Assembly (NCBI GenBank): GCA_977017575.1
Contig: CDRNVI010000029.1
Coordinates: 620,001-684,000 of the forward strand
Length of the DNA: 64,000 nucleotides
Direction of reading: 5' to 3'
From: Paramoeba atlantica
Taxonomy: Eukaryota; Discosea
The notes under the pieces: model-generated
Told to the model about the DNA's origin: nothing
What the model saw: the letters and a program-made list of their open reading frames with translations, nothing else
The model's database searches: none
Translations under genes and position numbers: made by a program
Shown: in pieces, positions 57,628-64,000 of the stretch
Layout of the letters: each line of letters opens with the position of its first letter
Position numbering within the stretch: position 1 is the first letter of the stretch

Positions 57628-59145
57628 ATGGGTGATCATTCTGCTGATTCCAGTGAAGACGTCAGCCGTAGGATCCCAATGCATATCTCAGACGAACTGG
57701 ATGAGAATTTGCAAGTTTGTGTATCGGAACTTGAGCTTTCTTCAAGAGCCAAAGAATTATACGAATCACTGGCACGGATGATGTCGGATTCCTCCACCTC
57801 AGGTGACGTCAAGGAATTAGCTCAGGCATTAAAGGATCAATGGTCCGAACAGAATGAAGACGCGACGGATTTCGAGGTAGAAGAGTTTTCGTATGACCTT
57901 GCAAAGGCGCTGGATGAATATGAGTTGAGGAATTTCTCTGCAGAGGAGCGAGTTCTTCACGAAAATCAAATCGGGTTACATTCTAAGGCTCTCATGGAAG
58001 ATTTTACAAGAGAAGAAACAAGTCACACAAGACGTAGCGTAAAGAAGAGGAAACGAAATAAAACTGAAGATACGATGGAATCAAGTCTTATAAATCCCGA
58101 AAATATAGGACTTGGCGAAGAAAACAGTAGCATTCCGGAGACACAGGATCTCCCGCTCACAGAGGATATGTATCCAAATTTTGCACCCGCATCCGCATGC
58201 AAGATAGAGGAGCTCTCCGGAATCACACTTGGAGCTCGCACTCTTCGCCACCATCTCTTACGCCCCACATCATGGGAGCATATGAAAAACATGTATGTGC
58301 GTGTGCGGCATACTCACGGTTATACTCTCATGTTAATTCTCGACATTACGGAGTTATCTCAGCCGTACACCTATGGGGCAACGCAACAAATTGTTGCCAT
58401 AAACGCACTAAGCGTGAAACGCGTTAAACATGAGATCCACCTTACAGTCATAAGCAATACGCCTCCTAAAAAAGAAGAGTACGAAGAGGCGAAAAACGCA
58501 GGACTCATTCCCGATTTCTACACCATGAAGGAGCTCTACGAAAACTGGACCAACGACGCGCTTAATCGACCGATGGACCGCGAAGCGGTCCGGTTAGCGC
58601 TGTTGCTGCAGCGACGCGCAGAGCATTCGGAGCAGTCGCTCACCCCCTCTAAAGGTAACATTGTTGGAGAAAAGGTCTATCTTGACCGTCTTCTCGATAT
58701 TACTCTTCCCCAGGAGGCGAAACACAGCATTGAAAATCGTCTGTCTCAAACCGTATCGTCTTCCCAGGAGTTTGTTGCTCAGAGAACCTCCACGGTCCGC
58801 ATGTATATTGACAAGACCAATCGGAACAAGAAAGTGAACCAACGCCCCCCGGAGGTATGGGAGGCTGTGGCGAACACCGTGCATGCCCGAGGGGATGGGC
58901 GTAGCACCACATTCTGGGAGGATTCGAATGACGCGACTTTGGAGACCCCAAGGGATACGGAGGAGATACCTCCAGAGGAGTCTGTGGCTGCCGCGCACCC
59001 GTTGTCCGCGGGAAGACGAAATCTCACGGAAGATGTGCTTCGCGGCCTACCCATTCCCACTTTGGAACAACTGGAAGAGTGGAGAGCGGTTTTAAGGCAA
59101 CGCAACGTGGGGGGCATACCCGCACAGACACCTGCTGAAGCATAG
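57628..59145 (+). CDS. Rtf1-like protein with Plus-3 domain (Paf1 complex)
   Basis: 505 residues. The N-terminal 190 are acidic and helical with a basic KKRKRNK cluster near 140. Residues ~190-335 resemble the Plus-3 domain of Rtf1: ARTLRHHLLRPTSWEHMKNM, YVRVRHTHGYTLMLILDITE (strands with the Tyr/Arg pattern), AINALSVKRVKHEIHLTVIS ending NTPP (the family's VSNxxFTxxE), then helices LYENWTNDALNRPMDREAV like the LPTxxExxxK...NDxD segment. The C-terminal 170 residues hold coils and a charged tail. Rtf1 binds Spt5 and recruits the histone H2B ubiquitination machinery during elongation. The canonical phosphothreonine-binding Arg set cannot be checked by eye. It is followed within 325 bases by the next gene. 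Confidence 0.6.
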   Translation: MGDHSADSSEDVSRRIPMHISDELDENLQVCVSELELSSRAKELYESLARMMSDSSTSGDVKELAQALKDQWSEQNEDATDFEVEEFSYDLAKALDEYELRNFSAEERVLHENQIGLHSKALMEDFTREETSHTRRSVKKRKRNKTEDTMESSLINPENIGLGEENSSIPETQDLPLTEDMYPNFAPASACKIEELSGITLGARTLRHHLLRPTSWEHMKNMYVRVRHTHGYTLMLILDITELSQPYTYGATQQIVAINALSVKRVKHEIHLTVISNTPPKKEEYEEAKNAGLIPDFYTMKELYENWTNDALNRPMDREAVRLALLLQRRAEHSEQSLTPSKGNIVGEKVYLDRLLDITLPQEAKHSIENRLSQTVSSSQEFVAQRTSTVRMYIDKTNRNKKVNQRPPEVWEAVANTVHARGDGRSTTFWEDSNDATLETPRDTEEIPPEESVAAAHPLSAGRRNLTEDVLRGLPIPTLEQLEEWRAVLRQRNVGGIPAQTPAEA

Positions 59146-59470
59146 AAATGCGGAATTGGAACGCTACGGGCTTTGTGCCTCGCATAATTTTTTATCACAA
59201 ACTGTAACGGAGTTTATATCTACAATTATGAAATCTATCCAGCTGAATCTACGTTATGACACATTGCATGGTGTCTGTATTGTAGAAAATATATACTGTA
59301 TGTTTTCTAGAGAAGCTTTTGATTCAGTATATTCGTCGACTTCTTTTGTTTTTTACTCATCTTTAGCTTTTACTTTTTACTCATTTCTGTCCTTTTTTGT
59401 TAATTATGATTGGATTTACTTAGCCATCGTTCCAGAGAGAAGGAAACTTCAGTTGCACACAGCATACTGC

Positions 59471-61321
59471 ATGAGCACTACATCGACTTGCGATGTAGAC
59501 GTTTCATTCATTGAGAAAAGCATTACTCGTGACCATCAGTTCAGTGAAATACTACTCCCATCGTCTAATGTTTTATTTACAGACCGTGCGCAAGAAAATC
59601 GTTTCGCACCTCCCCAGCATTATTTTCGTTCGTATCCAATTAGTTTCGGACTTGAACCTTGCATAAGAAAGAGTGCGTTATGCGGAACTGCGCAAAGGGG
59701 CCCGAACATAACTTCTTTAGAGCAGAAGTGGTCTCCGAACGATTCGTCATCTTGTAGTCCATATAGTGCTTTAGGAGTCTCCAAATGTGAATCTCAACCT
59801 TGTGGAGAAGAAGTACCTCAAAGTGCTTCCGCTATGTTTGATTCCGTCACACCATTGGGTCCTTCAGACAAAATTCTTAGCGTTCCATCACCTAATCATT
59901 CTTCTGAAAAAGCAATCCTCTCCTCCCGCCTTTTGCACGCTCAAAATAAAACAGAAAAAAATATTACCGAAGAAGCCCCAATACGCAACAATAACGAAAT
60001 TCTTATGCAGTGTCCAACACAACCAGTTACTGGCGATCCCGAAGACGCTGTAGTCGTCGTCAAAGACGTAGCGCACATCAACGATGCATCTTTACCATGC
60101 AGTTCGAGCACTCTTCCTGATGACACATGTCGAGCTGAGGACATGCCTGTGCTCAATATTGCGGAATGCACGACACACGATGAGTCAAATAAGGGTTACA
60201 AGTTGTCAAGTCAAGACAATACAAATGAATCTTCGCATTTAACCTTGAAATCTGTCAACGACGCTGTGTCTAAAAGACCGAAAAAACGGGAAAAGCCGCG
60301 TTCCAAGCAAAAAATAAAATCCGAAAAACGAACCGACGACTCCCCTGAAGATTCTAACGAATGTTTAAAATATAACACAACAACCATGGAACGCTCACCG
60401 TCTATTTCAAGGAAACGTTCTAAGAATAAGGAATCCAAGGAGAAACCCCCTCGAAAGCCTCGAGTAAAAGCAAAAAAAATGCCCTCTTTGCGGGGGAAAC
60501 AATCTAAGTTAGAGCGCGCTATCGTAAGTACAACGAGTGGCATTTTGGACGAGGATATCTCGGACACAAGCCACAGCGAATTCTCACCTTCGGAACCATC
60601 CCAAGATAGTTCAGCGTCATCATCTCTTGCTCATACTTCAATGGACAGTGCTTCCCATATCGGAACGTTTGAAAATAGTGGTCCTAGCGGATTTAAAAGC
60701 GACAACCTTCCTAGAGATTCCGCCGCAACAGTTCAACAGCCGTTTCGTCACGATAGCACGGCTGCAGCACCTGAAGCAAGAAATTTTGATTGCGATAAAC
60801 CTTCTCCCATCAAACAAGATACAAAGTCTTTAACTCCGGAAAGAAAAACACAGTTATCTGATCGTACGCCAAAGGTTTTGTCTGATCAGAAACCCAAATC
60901 TCGAGTAGAAAATTCGAATAAGAGGAAGGAGCGTTCTCACGATCGGCCTAATATGGGGAGGAGCAAAGAAAATACTACAGAGTCTGCGGTGAAGTCCTAC
61001 AAGGCGTTGCAGTGGAACACTGGGGTAAAAGATATCCCGTATCGCAAGGTGCTGAAAACCAAGGAAGGCTTCTCGACGACTGGAGAATGGGTTTCAGAAG
61101 ATGTCGAAATCTGGGTCGATCAAAAAGAAAATGAAGTGGACGCTTCGATAGTCCTTCAATATCAGCGCAGCTCTCAGAAGCCACTGAGCATGACGATTAC
61201 AAAGGAAAGGAAACCAGTGAGGAATGAAAGTTCAATCCAAAAAGTGGCGGAAAAGAAAGAATCGAAAACCGCGGCGGACTCTCGTTCAAATGTCCCCCTA
61301 ACTCGATGGTTCAAGAAATAA
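59471..61321 (+). CDS. Low-complexity nuclear protein, C-terminus resembling POLD3 (Pol delta subunit 3)
   Basis: 616 residues from MSTTSTCDV; the frame is open to 59156, but the preceding 105 codons are AT-rich with a hydrophobic run and look like spacer. The middle is Ser/Lys-rich with basic clusters (KRPKKREKPRSKQK, then RKPRVKAKK), typical of a disordered nuclear protein. Residues ~505-540 read YRKVLKTKEGFSTTGEWVSE followed by DVEIW, like the conserved RVLKSKxxxDxxGxxVTE segment before the POLD3 tail. The extreme C-terminus VPLTRWFKK resembles a PCNA-interacting (PIP-like) end (SITGFFQRK in human POLD3). The N-terminal winged-helix part of POLD3 is not evident, so the gene may be N-terminally divergent or the assignment wrong. 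Confidence 0.4.
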   Translation: MSTTSTCDVDVSFIEKSITRDHQFSEILLPSSNVLFTDRAQENRFAPPQHYFRSYPISFGLEPCIRKSALCGTAQRGPNITSLEQKWSPNDSSSCSPYSALGVSKCESQPCGEEVPQSASAMFDSVTPLGPSDKILSVPSPNHSSEKAILSSRLLHAQNKTEKNITEEAPIRNNNEILMQCPTQPVTGDPEDAVVVVKDVAHINDASLPCSSSTLPDDTCRAEDMPVLNIAECTTHDESNKGYKLSSQDNTNESSHLTLKSVNDAVSKRPKKREKPRSKQKIKSEKRTDDSPEDSNECLKYNTTTMERSPSISRKRSKNKESKEKPPRKPRVKAKKMPSLRGKQSKLERAIVSTTSGILDEDISDTSHSEFSPSEPSQDSSASSSLAHTSMDSASHIGTFENSGPSGFKSDNLPRDSAATVQQPFRHDSTAAAPEARNFDCDKPSPIKQDTKSLTPERKTQLSDRTPKVLSDQKPKSRVENSNKRKERSHDRPNMGRSKENTTESAVKSYKALQWNTGVKDIPYRKVLKTKEGFSTTGEWVSEDVEIWVDQKENEVDASIVLQYQRSSQKPLSMTITKERKPVRNESSIQKVAEKKESKTAADSRSNVPLTRWFKK

Positions 61322-61819
61322 GACTGTGGCACTGTGCATCTATTAAACCGAAAGTTGTACTATCGAAATTCTCCGGTTTGATGAAATTCTTAAAAGTTCC
61401 CCAATCTTGCAATAAGTTCCTCGAATACCCTTATTGACAATAAGGGATGCAGCAGAAAAATTTAGGACGACAATATTCCTATAAATATCAATTTTTCTGT
61501 TTTTAAGCGTTGCTCACCGCCCGGCATTCTTTTTATTTACAGTGTTATATTTAATTACGGTATTATTTAATTACGCTTTTAAGGTTATTTTTGGCTAAAA
61601 TTAATCTTCATTAAATTAACCGTAATATATTCCACTCGTAAAATAATAATTCTTGAACAAAACTTTTTGAATAACGTTTTACTCGCCCAAGCCATATGTA
61701 ATATAAATGCGTAGTTTTGCCAAATACTTTTTTACTAAACGCTTACTCGGTAATTACCCATCCTGTTTTCTATCAATCTATTAAATCTATTAAATACTTA
61801 ATATTAAGTATTAATACTA
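61322..61819. other. AT-rich spacer after the gene island
   Basis: Mostly TTATTT- and ATTAA-type sequence with short inverted repeats (TATTAAGTATTAATA at 61800-61816). No gene is seen. Confidence 0.5.
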
Positions 61820-62747
61820 TAAACCCCCCACAGCGAATAAGTCACCCCCCTCTTTTTTTTGTACAATGAGGCTTAGGGGGGTTGCGGCACCACTTTTTCG
61901 TTCAAAATTTTGAGATCTGCACGTTCCCGCTGTTTTTAGACCTCTTCACAGATAACAAATTAAAACTCATTTTTTTAATGACGTTTTTACATAGTCGTGC
62001 CAATATTACCCGAAAAATCTCATTTTCCTCGACCAGCGGGGGAGAAGGGGGTCAACATGAAAATGGTGTCACAGATCTTCGCTAGGGGAACGAGATCTCT
62101 CGATTGCAACAAAAATGATGAAAAACAGATAACAAACATTCAATTTGTCACGTGGTGGAATATTTGTCTTTGATTGGTTCTTTCTTGAAACGGTGATAAA
62201 TCAATTTTTTAAGCTGTCCCCTTTACTTTTTGCTTGAAGGGGCCTAAGGACGTTGAGATATCATTTTCTCGTTCAAAATTCTGATATCTACACGTTCCCA
62301 CCATTTTTAGATCATTTTAGAAACTGAAAAAGAAAATTATTTTTAGGTTCTATTTTTTTGCATCGTCATACCACACTAATTTAAGAAAACAAACACTCCG
62401 CGGCCAGGGGGCACAAGTGGGTCAATATTAAAGAATAGCGGCAAAGATTTTTGCTAGGAGAACGAGATCTCTCGTTCGCAACAAAAATCAGCAAAAACGG
62501 ACAAAAGTAATTGAATTTCTCATGGGAGGAGAAGATTTATTTTGTTAAAGTGTGAGAAATTGGTCTCTTGAAAAATGTGAAGAAAGTGATAATCCATCTA
62601 TCGGATGCACGCATTTGAGAGCCTTGGTTCCATGCTATAACGCGCAAAGTCTTTGTGTTGGGAACAGCAAAATGCAACAAAAATGAGCTCAAACGGACAC
62701 TTGGCTGAAAAGTTAGAGGGGGGTGACTTTTCGCTGTGGGGGGTTTA
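61820..62747. mobile_element. ~930-bp Tc1-like TIR element without transposase
   Basis: The ends are TAAACCCCCCACAGCGAA and its inverse, flanked by TA. The TIR of ~33 bp continues into GTCACCCCCCTC with one indel. The interior has three GAGATCTCTCG-TTGCAACAAAAAT-type segments (62092-62120, 62462-62494, ~62670-62690), the motif found in the TIRs of the Tc1 elements at 30846 and 50697. No transposase domain is seen. It is a MITE of the same transposase system or a related one. Confidence 0.78.
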
Positions 62748-62764
62748 TATTAAATAGTTATATA

Positions 62765-63721
62765 TTAAATACTTAAATCTATGACTCTCGATTTGTCCGA
62801 AGGAGCGTCTGTGTTGCTCGGTCGCAATCCTATGTCGTAATGCATATTGCACTGCCGGATCCCAGGAGTTCTTCTAGAACTCGCGTTTTCACCAAGTCTT
62901 TTCTTCCACGTAATTTCAACCAGGACAGGTGGGATCGGCCGGGATCGGTCGGGATCGTAAATCTCTAGTTCCAACCCTCTAAGTATATCATTTATGCCCG
63001 CTTTCTTAAAGAATCACCGGACGCTTCGAGTAGAGGCCTTGTGTTTACTTTTTATTTCTTCCACAGTAACTGTTTTTCGGGGCCTTCCGATGTTCTTCAC
63101 AAGCTGGAGAGGAAATTTTCGCCAGGGAATTGGGAAAGATCCGGACGGAAGACTTGTTCGTCTCGCATTTCTTGTTTAATTGCTGCTTGAATCACGATGA
63201 TCAGAGATATCCTCAATGTCACTATCGCTTGGAGGGTCTTCAGAAATTTCAACGGTTTCCAAAAGATTTCCAGACTGTGCTTTCTGTTTGAGATCGTCGA
63301 TCAATGGACGTCTCCGTGGCTCATACCCCCACATTTCTCTTCGAATACCAGTGGCATCCCAAGACGCCAAAATGGAACTTTCACTAAGGTCATCTATCGC
63401 TTTGGCTAGGAACGAATATTTTCTTTGACGTGCGATATGTTGAGAAGAAGTGAATACCTTGGCTATGGCGCTATCCGGTTCATGAGACGAAAAAATATCC
63501 GAAACAAATTCATTCCACATTGACTGCGCCTTTGACTTCAGGCAGGCAATGACATACTGATCAGCAGGTTGGTAAATGTGGGTTAGTCCTTCGGGAACAC
63601 TGATGATAATGATGTTATGTTCCATGCAGATGTCCGCCATGCCTTCGAAGTTGTGTTGCGGGGCAGCATCGAGAATAAGACAAATCGTATCGTTTACTTC
63701 GCTTCTACGCTGAATAGCCAA
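62765..63721 (-). pseudogene. Pogo/Tigger-type (DDE_1) transposase, C-terminal part
   Basis: The main frame (63721-63176, 181 residues) carries the second half of a DDE_1 catalytic domain: the Asp in LILDAAPQHNFEG with the following His, VPEGLTHIYQPADQYVIACL with the QP-x-D box, then the K-x-x-x-x-W helix and an acidic C-terminus. The upstream half with the first Asp lies outside the window or is lost. A second minus-strand frame at 62974-62765 is of unknown relation. Whether a host-domesticated gene (jerky-like) or transposon cannot be decided, but repeats on both sides suggest a transposon. Confidence 0.65.
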
Positions 63722-64000
63722 CGGCGGATTGTCAACACCAACGCACCACTTTTTTTTTCAAATGAGAATTTTTTTTGTCATTTCCAGTACACCACGTTTT
63801 CCTAAAAACTATATTATCACTTCCAATGCACCATCAAATATTCAGAGAAGTACTAAAGCACCGTCCGGGTTATTATACCTAGGGACACCTGAGGGGATGC
63901 GAATGACGTAAAGCGTTGTTTCGCGGTGTTTCGCGCTGTTTCGCGGTGTTTCAACACTAGGTAAGTCAAAAAGGAAATAAGTTACTTATAAAAGTAGCTA
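63722..64000. other. Window end, repeat-derived
   Basis: At 63864-63890 lies the inverse of the 1922-1948 sequence. At 63914-63950 GTTTCGCGGTGTTTCGCG is repeated three times with small changes. The rest is unique. Confidence 0.55.

Overview
The window is nuclear DNA from an intron-poor, probably unicellular eukaryote. The evidence is cytosolic eEF2, uL2/RPL8 and uS3/RPS3, a CK1-type kinase, the NatC acetyltransferase NAA30, an APC/C TPR subunit, an Rtf1-like Paf1-complex protein, a U6 snRNA gene and four eukaryotic-type tRNA genes. Every host gene that can be read is one uninterrupted frame. I cannot place the lineage from this sequence alone.

Layout. (1) Positions 1-1708 hold one unrecognised + strand gene, possibly starting upstream of the window. 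(2) Positions 1.7-32 kb are a transposon and repeat field: three copies of an ~890-bp hairpin-bearing element, a 730-bp foldback element, two LINE pieces, hAT-, Harbinger-, Merlin-, Tc1- and PIF1-related remnants, a tyrosine-recombinase retroelement fossil, and many 19-20 bp tandem arrays. A small Pol III island (tRNA-Asp, -Gly, -His, -Arg on minus, U6 on plus) lies at 11.6-12.3 kb. (3) Positions 32.4-61.3 kb are a gene island with all 14 genes on the + strand: CK1, eEF2, a 1,854-residue unknown, a small unknown, uL2, uS3, a crotonase, NAA30, a leucine-rich protein, an Mpv17-like protein, a NAP/SET-like protein, a CDC16-like protein, an Rtf1-like protein and a protein whose C-terminus resembles POLD3. 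A second repeat patch at 50.1-53.4 kb interrupts it. (4) Positions 61.8-64 kb return to transposons (a Tc1-like TIR element and a pogo-type transposase remnant).

The host genes serve translation (eEF2, uL2, uS3), transcription and chromatin (Rtf1-like, NAP/SET-like), cell cycle and replication (CDC16-like, POLD3-like), protein modification (NAA30, CK1) and mitochondrial or peroxisomal metabolism (crotonase, Mpv17-like). The highly expressed genes are GC-rich and have pyrimidine-rich leaders running up to the ATG. The least explained material is the set of 19-20 bp arrays that share a TGCAT core and have polar terminal boxes, and the hairpin elements.
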